Assembly: GCA_024959975.1 (NCBI GenBank)
Contig: JANXFM010000140.1
Location: 1 to 23,327 of the forward strand
Direction: 5' to 3'
DNA: 23,327 bases
From: Flavobacteriales bacterium
GTDB taxonomy: Bacteria; Bacteroidota; Bacteroidia; Flavobacteriales; UBA7430
Below the pieces are notes generated by a model. The model saw only the letters and a program-made list of their open reading frames with translations. It had not been told where the DNA came from and made no database searches. Both the position numbers and the translations under genes were made by a program. Below, piece after piece: positions 8,301-15,999 of this stretch. How positions within the stretch are numbered: position 1 is the stretch's first letter; each line of letters opens with the position of its first letter.

Positions 8301-9692
8301 TCAATAAATAAACTTTTCAACTGAGCCATCTGAATATAAATATAGAATGGTCTCTCCGGACATAAATACATCTCCAAAAACCTGTTGTCCTAATAAATTC
8401 AACTTTCGGACTAACTTTCGCTCTTCATTTGGGTGATTAGGAGCCATCTCAAATGCCCAATCAGGAACCATAGCATTCATTTCAAGTCGCTCGCCAACTA
8501 CATAAGGGAAAATAAAATCATCAATATCTTCACGAACCTTAATTTGATATCCCTGTCCGGGAAGAAGATTCCCTAATCCATTAAAACCAAATTCCGGCCA
8601 AAACATATTAGCACTATTATCCTTAATAAGGATTACATCATCAAGGATATCCTGAAATAATGCCCCGGCATCCATAGGCACTTTTCGAGTAAAACCAATC
8701 ATATTCCAACCCGATACTATGTCTACGGCAATAGGTTCATCAATGCCAACTGCAAGCTCTTCTTCCATTTGGTCAATGAGGATCTGTTGATTTACCACCT
8801 CATCTTCTAATTCAGTATTTTCAGCATTTAAATCATACAGTTGATTTTCCAGATCCTCAACACGAATTAATGACAAGCCTAAAGCTGATTCTGTTTCCTC
8901 TAACAAGCTTTGCACATTTTGTAATTGAATTAACAACTCCTCATACATGTTATCAGCTTGACTTATATCAACTTGTAAATCAACCACTTCTTCTTCTAAA
9001 TCTTCAATCTCCCATACACCATCATAATAAAGTGCCTGCCAATAAACATGACACGAACCGTCATCAATAGTTGCCCATTCATTATACTCATAAAACTGAG
9101 CTTGTGTACATCCGTATATGGCTAAAGGGTCACAAGAATCATCAGTCGTATTTGCATTGGGATTATAAAAAGGAGAATCGGAATTTAAACAACCATATAT
9201 AACAGGAGTAACACAAGAACCATCGTCTATTGAGGTAAATGGATTGTATTCTACAAATCTATCATCAGTACACCCTTGACTTTCTACGACTAAAACTTCA
9301 CTTATCCATCTAAATGAATTGGTCTGGTAAATATTAGCTCCACCATCACCATAAATCATAAAAAGCTCTGTTAAACTACCATCTAAATGCTGTAGCATCC
9401 AGGTTAACTCCTCGCCTTGGGCAAATCCATTATCTTCAGTTCCCATTGAACCCCAAATCGCGAAACCCACAGATTGATTATTCATCCATAAACCACTACC
9501 GGCACATTTCAATTCTCCGTCATTACTTTTATAAAACGCACCAATAACACTCCCATCATCAATTGCACCGTTTACCGAAACAGAACTACCTATCAAAACA
9601 GATTGGTTTGATCCGGTTAACTCGTAGTCAAAGTCTATTGCCATAGTCCAACTACAAACAAATAAGAATGTAACGATTACCTTTTTCATCAT
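8301..9692 (-). CDS. Secreted modular protein with Cys repeats, coiled coil and probable T9SS tail
   Basis: The 463-residue product has a clear Sec signal peptide (about residues 1-18, ending WTMA). The first domain (about 20-135) resembles a module common in marine Bacteroidota, with DDGSVIGAFYKSNDGELKCAG. Three Cys-bounded repeats of the form GC(x)nYNPxxxxDDGSC follow at 140-160, 167-187 and 194-214, a 27-residue period. A Glu/Leu-rich coiled coil spans about 226-315. Next is a GWNMIGFTRKV...LLPGQGYQIKV domain (about 328-386). The end, LNLLGQQVFGDV...YSDGSVEKFIY (431-463), looks like a type A T9SS sorting domain. It is probably exported and surface-attached or released. The start could be Met1 or Met2. 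Function unknown. Confidence 0.82.
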   Translation of the reverse strand: MMKKVIVTFLFVCSWTMAIDFDYELTGSNQSVLIGSSVSVNGAIDDGSVIGAFYKSNDGELKCAGSGLWMNNQSVGFAIWGSMGTEDNGFAQGEELTWMLQHLDGSLTELFMIYGDGGANIYQTNSFRWISEVLVVESQGCTDDRFVEYNPFTSIDDGSCVTPVIYGCLNSDSPFYNPNANTTDDSCDPLAIYGCTQAQFYEYNEWATIDDGSCHVYWQALYYDGVWEIEDLEEEVVDLQVDISQADNMYEELLIQLQNVQSLLEETESALGLSLIRVEDLENQLYDLNAENTELEDEVVNQQILIDQMEEELAVGIDEPIAVDIVSGWNMIGFTRKVPMDAGALFQDILDDVILIKDNSANMFWPEFGFNGLGNLLPGQGYQIKVREDIDDFIFPYVVGERLEMNAMVPDWAFEMAPNHPNEERKLVRKLNLLGQQVFGDVFMSGETILYLYSDGSVEKFIY

Positions 9693-9833
9693 TCATCCAA
9701 CTTCACTGTTAATTCTAACATGGACAAGAATCGAAAACCAGGAGGCGCACCAGACTAACTCAAAACAATAAGTAACGTAAATAGGAGGTTAAATTTAGAT
9801 AACTACAAAAAAAGCAGTTAGAACTAGATAAAG

Positions 9834-9863
9834 CAAAACTAAAGGAGGGAAATTGTGAGTCAA
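9834..9863 (-). promoter_or_regulatory. Candidate promoter for the secreted protein gene
   Basis: On the minus strand TTG (9863-9861) is followed after 19 bases by TAGTTTTG (9841-9834), a full TAnnTTTG match. Transcription would begin near 9827, giving a leader of about 135 nucleotides before the ATG at 9692. This is the best promoter candidate for that gene in the 369-base divergent gap. Confidence 0.45.
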
Positions 9864-10049
9864 GAACCTTGACGTTTTTGGACTAATGAAATTACGAAAA
9901 TAATTTGGAAAAACAAATCAAAATATAAATTAATAGTTTGAGATCTAATTGTAAGCTCTTAAAAAATAAGTTTTCAGATCAGATACGTACTATCTTACAA
10001 ATACATATCTATAAAATAAGCGATACAGCTCCTACTTAACGCGAAATAC

Positions 10050-10057
10050 TATCTTTG
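10050..10057 (+). promoter_or_regulatory. TAnnTTTG box directly ahead of the rRNA methyltransferase start
   Basis: TATCTTTG at 10050-10057 ends four bases before the ATG at 10062. With the usual spacing, transcription would begin at or next to the start codon, giving a leaderless or nearly leaderless message. No good TTG is seen about 20 bases upstream, which lowers confidence. Confidence 0.4.
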
Positions 10058-10061
10058 CGAC

Positions 10062-11516
10062 ATGGGAAGACATCGCAATAGTAGGCTCTTTAAAAAAGGG
10101 CAACGTATCGAATTAAATATCATTGATCTGGCCTTTGGCGGCAAGGGGATTGCTAAAATTAAAACTGAAGAAGGGGACTTTGTTTGCTTTGTTGAAAATA
10201 CGCTACCCGGACAAAAGATTTTAGCCTCTGTACATAAGTGTAAAAAGAAACATGCCGAATGCAGACTTGTTGAAGTACTGGAAAAATCTGATGCTGAAAT
10301 AGACATCCCTTACCAATTGATACCTGGTGCACCTTATGCACAACTACCCATAGAATTCCAGGAAGCAAATAAAAAAAACACCTGCTTCGAACTATTTAAA
10401 CGCATTGGAAACATAGACAATATTGAAGATTCTTTTGATGAGTTTATCAGTTCACCTTCGGTGTGGCATTACCGAAATAAAATGGAATACTCCTTCTCTG
10501 CCATTCGTTACGATTTTGACCTCAAACAAGATGTGGACGATTTTGCCTTCGGATTTAAACACCGGGGCACCTGGTGGATGGTTGAAGATCTGGATAAAGA
10601 TTCCGGATTATTTGATACCGGGTTAGAAAATGCTTTCCCTAAACTAAAAGCCTTTTTCAAAGATTCAAATTTAGCTCCATGGCATCCTCCTAAAAAAGAA
10701 GGTTTTTATAGATTTCTGGTGGCACGTAAATCATACGCTAACGATCAAATATTATTGAATCTGGTAACAACTTCTACAGAGCTAGACCGGTTTGATATGC
10801 CGGCATTTATTGAGCTGCTAAAAGAACTATTGGGAAATCGTTTTGCAGGCTTATTACACACCATTAACGATAGTGTCGGAGATCGAATTCAGGCAAGCGA
10901 TGGAAATTGTAAACTCGTATACGGCAAAGACAAGATCGTAGAAAATCTATTGGGGTTAAACTTTGAAATAAGCATGCAAAGTTTCTTTCAAACCAACCCA
11001 AAATGTGCTGAAAAACTCTATCAAAAGGTCGTAGATTACGTCCAGGACACCGAGGAAAACCAAGAAGTTATCATGGACTTATTCTGTGGTACGGGAACCA
11101 TTGGTCAGATTTTGGCCAACCAAATTCCAGGCGCTGAGGTTATCGGTGTAGATATTGTTCCTGAGGCAATTGAAGATGCAAAGAAAAATGCTGAAAGAAA
11201 TTCTGTTAAAGGTCTAAAATTCTTTGCTGCAGATGTTGGTAAATTCTTGCAAGAATACCCACAGTATAAAGACAATATCTCTACCGTTGTTTTAGATCCG
11301 CCAAGAGCAGGAATAGCACCCAAAACACTCAAAAAAGTGGTACAATTAAACGCCTCTAGAATTGTTTATGTTTCTTGTAATCCGGCTACACAAGCGAGAG
11401 ATACAGAATACTTGTTAAGTGAAGGTTATCAACTAAAAAAGATAAGTTTCGCCGATCAATTCCCACACACCTCTCATGTTGAAAGTATTGCGCTTTTTGA
11501 AAGAGGTGTAAAGTAA
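10062..11516 (+). CDS. rlmD: 23S rRNA (uracil-5-)-methyltransferase, RlmD/RumA type
   Basis: The 484-residue product is a TrmA/RumA-family m5U methyltransferase using S-adenosylmethionine. A TRAM RNA-binding domain fills about residues 10-70. The SAM-binding motif MDLFCGTGTIG lies near 338-348 and the LDPPRAG motif near 412-418. The catalytic cysteine is Cys439 in VSCNPATQARD, and the general-base glutamate is Glu474 in HVESIALFE. The CxxC-type iron-sulfur cluster cysteines of E. coli RlmD are not obvious after the TRAM domain. That is common outside Proteobacteria, so the exact target uridine (1939 in 23S, or another) is inferred. The gene converges on the thiolase gene across a repeat-rich spacer. 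Confidence 0.92.
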   Translation: MGRHRNSRLFKKGQRIELNIIDLAFGGKGIAKIKTEEGDFVCFVENTLPGQKILASVHKCKKKHAECRLVEVLEKSDAEIDIPYQLIPGAPYAQLPIEFQEANKKNTCFELFKRIGNIDNIEDSFDEFISSPSVWHYRNKMEYSFSAIRYDFDLKQDVDDFAFGFKHRGTWWMVEDLDKDSGLFDTGLENAFPKLKAFFKDSNLAPWHPPKKEGFYRFLVARKSYANDQILLNLVTTSTELDRFDMPAFIELLKELLGNRFAGLLHTINDSVGDRIQASDGNCKLVYGKDKIVENLLGLNFEISMQSFFQTNPKCAEKLYQKVVDYVQDTEENQEVIMDLFCGTGTIGQILANQIPGAEVIGVDIVPEAIEDAKKNAERNSVKGLKFFAADVGKFLQEYPQYKDNISTVVLDPPRAGIAPKTLKKVVQLNASRIVYVSCNPATQARDTEYLLSEGYQLKKISFADQFPHTSHVESIALFERGVK

Positions 11517-11622
11517 TAGGTATAAGGTACTAAGTACTATGTATTAAATATTAAAAGTCTTTATACTTTGTACCTTATACTTTATACTTTGTACCTTATA
11601 CTTAGTACTTAGTACCTAGTAC
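11517..11622. repeat. Low-complexity GTAC/TATA intergenic repeat cluster
   Basis: The whole gap between two convergent genes is built from variants of TATACTTTGTACC and AGTACTTAGTACC. A 21-base period is visible: a 23-base unit beginning TTTATACTTTGTACC starts at 11560 and again at 11581. A perfect 15-base inverted repeat pairs AGGTACTAAGTACTA (11525-11539) with 11603-11617. It could fold into a long hairpin that ends transcription from both sides. It resembles extragenic palindromic repeats I recall from other Flavobacteriia. Confidence 0.8.
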
Positions 11623-12801
11623 TTACAGATTTTCAATCACCATAGCAGAGGCACCACCACCACCATTACAAATACCTGCAGCACCGAATGTACCACCATT
11701 TTGTTTTAATACATTGATCAGAGTAACGACAATACGAGAACCTGAATTACCCAATGGATGTCCTAAAGACACAGCACCCCCATTCACATTAACCCTTCCA
11801 GGATCTAAACCAAGTTTTTGAACATTGGCAAGACCCACTACAGAAAAAGCTTCATTGAGCTCCCAGTAATCTACATCATTCATTTCCAATCCAGCTTTAG
11901 CAACCGCAATGGGAACCGCTTTGGCAGGTGCCGTAGTAAACCATTCCGGTTCTTGTGCCGCATCTGCATACGAACTTATTTTTGCAAGAGGCTTTATACC
12001 CAATTCAGCTGCTTTATCAGCAGACATCAATATTAAAGCAGAGGCACCATCATTTAAAGTAGAAGCATTACCGGCAGTTACAGTACCCTCTTTTTTAAAT
12101 ACAGTACGCAGCTTCAGGAACTTCTCTTTATTAATGTTTTTGTATTCTTCATCTTCAGAAATAACAACAGCATCGCCACGTCTTTGAGGAACTTCTACAG
12201 GAACAACTTCATCAGAAAATTTCCCGGCAGCCCAGGCAGTAGCAGAACGCTCGTAAGAAGTTAAAGCAAAATGATCTTGCTCTTCTCTGGAGAAGTTCAT
12301 TTCCTCAGCACATTTTTCGGCACAAACACCCATATGCACTTTGTTGTACACATCAGTAAGACCATCTTTTACCAAACCATCGATAATCGCACCATCACCC
12401 AAACGGTAACCATTACGAGCTTTATCCATATAATAAGGAACAGAAGACATATTCTCCATCCCTCCTGCCACAACGATATCATTATCGCCTGCCTTGATAC
12501 TTTGAGCAGCCATCATAATGGCTTTCATTCCTGAAGAACACACTTTATTTACTGTAGTACATGGGACTTCTTGTGTAAGCCCTGCAGCAAGTGCAGCCTG
12601 ACGCGCAGGAGCCTGACCTGAATTCGCTTGCAATACATTACCCATAATTACTTCCTGAACAAATGAAGGGTCTAGATCTATTTTACTTAAAGCACCCTTA
12701 ATGGCAGCTGCTCCCAGCTTTGGGGCTGCAACAGATGATAATACGCCACCAAAACTACCCATTGGAGTTCTAACAGCAGAAACGATAACTACATCTTTCA
12801 T
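11623..12801 (-). CDS. Acetyl-CoA C-acetyltransferase (thiolase)
   Basis: The 392-residue thiolase has all three catalytic positions of the biosynthetic/degradative thiolase fold: nucleophile Cys88 in KVCSSGMKA, His348 in GHPLG, and Cys378 in GICNGGGG. The N-terminus DVVIVSAVRTPMGSFGG is typical of acetoacetyl-CoA thiolases. It condenses two acetyl-CoA or splits acetoacetyl-CoA, serving fatty-acid or amino-acid breakdown or ketone-type synthesis. Chain-length preference cannot be read from the sequence. It is monocistronic here and divergent from the 7TM-HD gene. Confidence 0.95.
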   Translation of the reverse strand: MKDVVIVSAVRTPMGSFGGVLSSVAAPKLGAAAIKGALSKIDLDPSFVQEVIMGNVLQANSGQAPARQAALAAGLTQEVPCTTVNKVCSSGMKAIMMAAQSIKAGDNDIVVAGGMENMSSVPYYMDKARNGYRLGDGAIIDGLVKDGLTDVYNKVHMGVCAEKCAEEMNFSREEQDHFALTSYERSATAWAAGKFSDEVVPVEVPQRRGDAVVISEDEEYKNINKEKFLKLRTVFKKEGTVTAGNASTLNDGASALILMSADKAAELGIKPLAKISSYADAAQEPEWFTTAPAKAVPIAVAKAGLEMNDVDYWELNEAFSVVGLANVQKLGLDPGRVNVNGGAVSLGHPLGNSGSRIVVTLINVLKQNGGTFGAAGICNGGGGASAMVIENL

Positions 12802-12912
12802 GTATTTACTATTTTGAGTTTATAAATATAAAACCTGTATTTCTATTAATAATATTTGGTCTTTTAAAAGCACTACAAGTTACAAAAAATGAAGCCTCAA
12901 TTCAGCACAAAT

Positions 12913-12920
12913 TATCTTTG
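12913..12920 (+). promoter_or_regulatory. TAnnTTTG box for the 7TM-HD gene
   Basis: TATCTTTG at 12913-12920 matches the Bacteroidota -7 consensus, 44 bases before the ATG at 12965. No TTG is seen at the expected distance upstream, so only the -7 element is supported. Confidence 0.45.
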
Positions 12921-12964
12921 CAAGCACTACAAATTTGTTTAAGTTCGTAGGAAAGGAATTGTAG

Positions 12965-15058
12965 ATGAAAAAAATATTGGAACTCATTAGAAATCAGCAT
13001 AGTTCTATTTACAGAATTGCTCTTTTCATAATAGCTATAGGTGTAGGGGTTTATTTAATGCCTAGAAAAAAGAGCTTTAAATATGAGCCTATTGAAGGGA
13101 AGCCATGGCCTCATGAGAACTTAATTTCCGATATGGAATTTTCTATTCTCAAGCCTGTCGAAAAAATAGCAGAAGAGAAACAACAGGTTAGCGATCAGAA
13201 AACATTCTTTTTCACCCTTGATAAAGAAAAAGAAAATGATGGAAAAACAAAATTAAATTACGAATTAGACAGATTCCTTTCCTACAAATTAGAAAACAAA
13301 CCTATTTTAAAAACCCAAACCGAACACCGGAAATATGTTTCAGGCATAAAGAAAAAAATAACTGCTGTTTGGAATAAAATATATAAAAAAGGTGTCATTC
13401 AAAACAATGGGAATATTGATGGTAAAGAAGCCAACTACGTCATCTATGTCGCGAAAGGAGATGGCTCTAGCCAGACTTATCTGAGCAATTTTTTTACCAT
13501 AAACCAGGCAACAGAAGTCATAAAAAAAATAAACATCTCAGATGAAGAAGATTATAATGAATCTGTTAACATCCTCATTGAAGCGCTGACACAAAATATA
13601 CTTTATGATGCAAACGGCACGGAGATTCATTTAGATACCGAGTTAGCTAAAATATCTAAAGTCAGTGGAAAGGTAGAAATTGGTGAGCTTATTATTTCTA
13701 AGGGAGAAGTGGTAAACCAAAAAACCTATTTAAAACTCATATCCTATAAAAATGAATATGAAGGTAAACAGATAAGCGCAAGAGCCAACCGATTCATTGT
13801 CATCGGACAAACACTCTTAATTAGTTTATGTTTTCTAATCATATTCTTATTTATGATGAAAAACAGAGTGACCCTTTTTAGAGATTCAAGTTCTTTAAAG
13901 TTTATACTTCTGAATGTTATTTTGTTTTTAGCTTTAGCGCGATTCGCTCTGTTATTTTCAAACAATAATTTAATATATGTCGTCCCTTTTTGTGCACTAC
14001 CACTGCTTATCAGATCATTTTATGATCTGCGATTGGCACTTTTTGTACATACCATAACAATTGTATTGGTTGGTTGGTTAGCTCCAGATCCATTTCATTT
14101 TGTTTTTATTCAGTTGATGGCCGGTATACTATCCGTATTAACTATAAAAAACTTGTATAAGCGTTCCGATCTGTTTATTTCAGTTGGAAAAATAGCGATT
14201 GTATATTTTATCACTTTTATGGGAATCTCTTTAATTACGAAGGGAGATATTTTTGGTCAGGATTATATCGTTTATGGCTTTTTACTAATAAGCGCTTTTT
14301 TAACCCTGTTTACATACCCCTTAGTATATATTTATGAGAAGGTGTTCTCATTAGTATCTGACATATCTCTTTTAGAGTTAGCCGACACGAACCACCCACT
14401 ATTAAAGGAAATGGCAGAAAAAGCACCCGGAACGTTCCAGCATTCCTTACAGGTAAGCAATTTAGCCGAGCAAGCGATTATGGAAATAGGTGGTAATGTA
14501 CTTTTAGTACGTACAGGTGCTTTGTATCACGACATTGGAAAGATGGATAATGCTTTGTTTTTTATTGAAAATCAAATGGCAGGCATTAATCCACACGATG
14601 AGCTTTCGTCTGATGAAAGTGCTAAAGTGATTATTTCACATGTGATAAAAGGAATTGAAAAGGCTAAAAAACACAACCTTCCGGAGCAGATCATCGATTT
14701 TATCAGAACACACCATGGTGAAAGTATGGTGCAATATTTTTACCGGCAGTATGTTAAAAAGTTTCCGGATAAAATGAATGAAACGGATATGTTCCGTTAT
14801 CCCGGGCCTAAACCTTTTTCAAAAGAAACTGCCGTATTAATGATGGCTGACTCGGTAGAAGCTGCCACACGCAGTTTACCGGAAAAAAATGCTGAAAACA
14901 TTAGCACTTTAGTTGATAAGATCATTCAAAATCAAATGAACGAGGGGCAGTTCGACCATGCCTCTATTACACTTAAAGAAATAAGTCTGATAAAGAAAAT
15001 ATTCCTCAAAAAGCTATTAAATATACACCATTTACGTATAGAATATCCAAGCTCATAA
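12965..15058 (+). CDS. 7TM-HD membrane phosphodiesterase (PgpH-like, c-di-AMP)
   Basis: The 697-residue product has an N-terminal membrane helix (about 16-33) and a large extracytoplasmic region (about 34-270) of the 7TMR-HDED type. A multi-helix membrane domain spans about 275-465, followed by a cytoplasmic HD domain. Metal-binding residues are visible: His493 (FQHSLQ), His522-Asp523 (YHDIGKM), His559 (ISHVIKG) and His583-His584 (THHGES). Related Listeria PgpH hydrolyses cyclic di-AMP to pApA, so this protein probably controls c-di-AMP levels and hence osmotic and cell-wall homeostasis; this role is inferred. Nothing in the adjacent genes confirms it. The tRNA cluster follows after 123 bases under its own promoter. 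Confidence 0.9.
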   Translation: MKKILELIRNQHSSIYRIALFIIAIGVGVYLMPRKKSFKYEPIEGKPWPHENLISDMEFSILKPVEKIAEEKQQVSDQKTFFFTLDKEKENDGKTKLNYELDRFLSYKLENKPILKTQTEHRKYVSGIKKKITAVWNKIYKKGVIQNNGNIDGKEANYVIYVAKGDGSSQTYLSNFFTINQATEVIKKINISDEEDYNESVNILIEALTQNILYDANGTEIHLDTELAKISKVSGKVEIGELIISKGEVVNQKTYLKLISYKNEYEGKQISARANRFIVIGQTLLISLCFLIIFLFMMKNRVTLFRDSSSLKFILLNVILFLALARFALLFSNNNLIYVVPFCALPLLIRSFYDLRLALFVHTITIVLVGWLAPDPFHFVFIQLMAGILSVLTIKNLYKRSDLFISVGKIAIVYFITFMGISLITKGDIFGQDYIVYGFLLISAFLTLFTYPLVYIYEKVFSLVSDISLLELADTNHPLLKEMAEKAPGTFQHSLQVSNLAEQAIMEIGGNVLLVRTGALYHDIGKMDNALFFIENQMAGINPHDELSSDESAKVIISHVIKGIEKAKKHNLPEQIIDFIRTHHGESMVQYFYRQYVKKFPDKMNETDMFRYPGPKPFSKETAVLMMADSVEAATRSLPEKNAENISTLVDKIIQNQMNEGQFDHASITLKEISLIKKIFLKKLLNIHHLRIEYPSS

Positions 15059-15120
15059 ACACTTATTCACTTAGACGATAACCGGTTATTTATAGCTTAA
15101 AAAAAACTATTAAAAAAGGT

Positions 15121-15151
15121 TTGTTTCCTTGAAAATAGCAAACTATATTTG
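15121..15151 (+). promoter_or_regulatory. Promoter of the tRNA cluster
   Basis: TTG at 15121-15123, a 20-base spacer and TATATTTG at 15144-15151 form a full Bacteroidota promoter. The predicted start lies near 15158, about 24 bases before the first tRNA. The leader contains a palindromic stretch around CTCAATTGAG. Confidence 0.7.
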
Positions 15152-15181
15152 CACTCCTCAATTGAGGGAGTTCATTGAATA

Positions 15182-15270
15182 GGAGAGGTGCCTGAGTGGC
15201 CGAAAGGAACGGTTTGCTAAATCGTCGTACCCTGCAAGGGGTACCCAGGGTTCGAATCCCTGTCTCTCCG
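15182..15270 (+). tRNA. tRNA-Ser (GCT)
   Basis: The sequence folds as a class II tRNA with a long variable arm, 89 bases. The acceptor GGAGAGG pairs with TCTCTCC including one G-U, and the discriminator is G at 15270. The anticodon stem ACGGT/ATCGT carries loop TTGCTAA with anticodon GCT at 15216-15218, reading AGC and AGU. The variable arm (TACCCTGCAAGGGGTA) and T-loop TTCGAAT are present. The 3' CCA is not encoded. Confidence 0.97.
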
Positions 15271-15296
15271 CAATATAATTAGATTGAAAAAAATTT

Positions 15297-15371
15297 CGGG
15301 GTGTAGCGTAGCCCGGTTATCGCGCCTCGTTTGGGACGAGGAGGTCGCAGGTTCGAATCCTGCCACCCCGA
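15297..15371 (+). tRNA. tRNA-Pro (TGG)
   Basis: The acceptor CGGGGTG pairs perfectly with CACCCCG, and the discriminator is A at 15371. The anticodon stem CCTCG/CGAGG holds loop TTTGGGA with anticodon TGG at 15332-15334. The T-arm has GCAGG, TTCGAAT, CCTGC. The 5' C1-G72 pair is normal for bacterial tRNA-Pro. CCA is not encoded. Confidence 0.97.
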
Positions 15372-15458
15372 CGAAATTTTTATTACGACTCATTAACCTA
15401 ATTATGAGTTTTACAATACCCCGTAAGCTCTGCGGATTCATAAAAGAGTGCCCATAAC

Positions 15459-15532
15459 GGGCTAGTAGCTCAGCTGGATAGAGCACCTCCCTTCTAAGGA
15501 GGCGGTCGCAGGTTCGAATCCTGCCTGGCTCA
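15459..15532 (+). tRNA. tRNA-Arg (TCT)
   Basis: The acceptor GGGCTAG pairs with CTGGCTC using two G-U pairs, and the discriminator is A at 15532. The anticodon stem CCTCC/GGAGG holds loop CTTCTAA with anticodon TCT at 15493-15495, reading AGA and AGG. D-loop and T-loop motifs are normal. It is last in the cluster, and a terminator follows within about ten bases. Confidence 0.97.
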
Positions 15533-15538
15533 CAAAAG

Positions 15539-15567
15539 AAATCTCACTGAAAAGTGGGATTTTTTTT
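15539..15567 (+). terminator. Rho-independent terminator of the tRNA cluster
   Basis: AAATCTCAC pairs with GTGGGATTT across a TGAAAA loop, with one G-U pair, and runs straight into a T-tract ending at 15567. It lies seven bases after tRNA-Arg. Confidence 0.9.
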
Positions 15568-15907
15568 ATGCCTAAAATTCACGCTATCCCAGTGTTTACA
15601 GTACATACAGAAGATGTAATTTACTATCAAGCCCTTAAATAAAACTCCAGACATGTTTTTTCAAATCTCAGTTATATGCAATTATAGTTCGCAGAGATGC
15701 GCATAAAAGCGCAGATAATCGTTATTTTAGTGAGCCATTTAGTGAGCCTCTCAAAAACTACTTGTTTTTAGTGATTATTTTAATGTAACAAAAAGCAAAT
15801 GTGCTTGAACGTGTGGTGGGCTTTTCTTTTTTCAATGGCATACGTCCAGCTATCGGTTTGTGTACCAGCAGTTGGCAGATAGCACTAAAATAGCGGAAGT
15901 ACACCAG
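15568..15907. other. Gene-poor accessory region downstream of the tRNA cluster
   Basis: No convincing complete gene is seen. The stretch contains a tandem TTTAGTGAGCC (15726-15736 and 15738-15748). It also contains interleaved inverted segments: GTGTAC at 15860-15865 with GTACAC at 15899-15904, and GCTAT near 15849 with ATAGC copies near 15880 and 15890. A minus-strand open frame (stop at 15758-15760) runs through it from the palindrome at 15908. It looks like remnant or dispersed-repeat DNA. Confidence 0.5.
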
Positions 15908-15913
15908 AAGCAC
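15758..15913 (-). other. Minus-strand open frame leaving palindrome 1, 51 codons
   Basis: From a GTG inside the palindrome box, 51 codons stay open to a TAG at 15758-15760. The middle reads RMPLKKEKPTTRSSTFAFC, a phrase I recall from many short hypothetical proteins in Bacteroidota. That suggests the DNA repeat is dispersed and is often called as a gene. Real translation is doubtful. An alternative start is the ATG at the Met of RMPLKK. Confidence 0.25.
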
Positions 15914-15982
15914 AACGGTGCAGCTAAAATAACATACAACGGTTAGGTTGGATGGGCATGTATTTTAGCTATTGTTGTGCTT
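15908..15982. repeat. Palindromic attC-like element 1
   Basis: This 75-base element has perfect 9-base terminal inverted repeats, AAGCACAAC (15908-15916) and GTTGTGCTT (15974-15982). Inside these is a perfect 10-base inner pair, AGCTAAAATA (15922-15931) and TATTTTAGCT (15961-15970). The two stems are separated by five unpaired bases on one side and three on the other, leaving an internal loop of 29 bases. Outer box, asymmetric gap and inner stem resemble an integron attC site folded as single-stranded DNA, but the box is not a perfect GTTRRRY match. It lies 17 bases downstream of the minus-strand ORF at 16000-16104. Confidence 0.6.
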
Positions 15983-15999
15983 AGTTTTTTAGAAAAAAA

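Larger units (their letters stand above)
9693..10061. other. Divergent intergenic region, 369 bases
   Basis: This AT-rich spacer separates the divergent secreted-protein gene and the rRNA methyltransferase gene. Apart from one promoter candidate in each direction (9834-9863 minus, 10050-10057 plus), I see no open frame of interest, no RNA gene, and no strong hairpin. Confidence 0.6.

Noticed and set aside
11818..12534. Three plus-strand frames of 72-92 codons
   Set aside because: They are shadows of the thiolase gene on the opposite strand, whose catalytic motifs are all intact.
15217..15486. An 89-codon minus-strand frame reading GVAGFEPATSSSQTRRDNRA and RRDRDSNPGYPLQ
   Set aside because: It is the antisense translation of the tRNA genes. 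These peptide phrases are a well-known artefact in protein databases.
15568..15642. A 24-codon plus-strand frame beginning MPKIHAIPVF
   Set aside because: It begins on the base after the T-tract of the tRNA terminator, has no promoter, and is too short to judge; probably chance.
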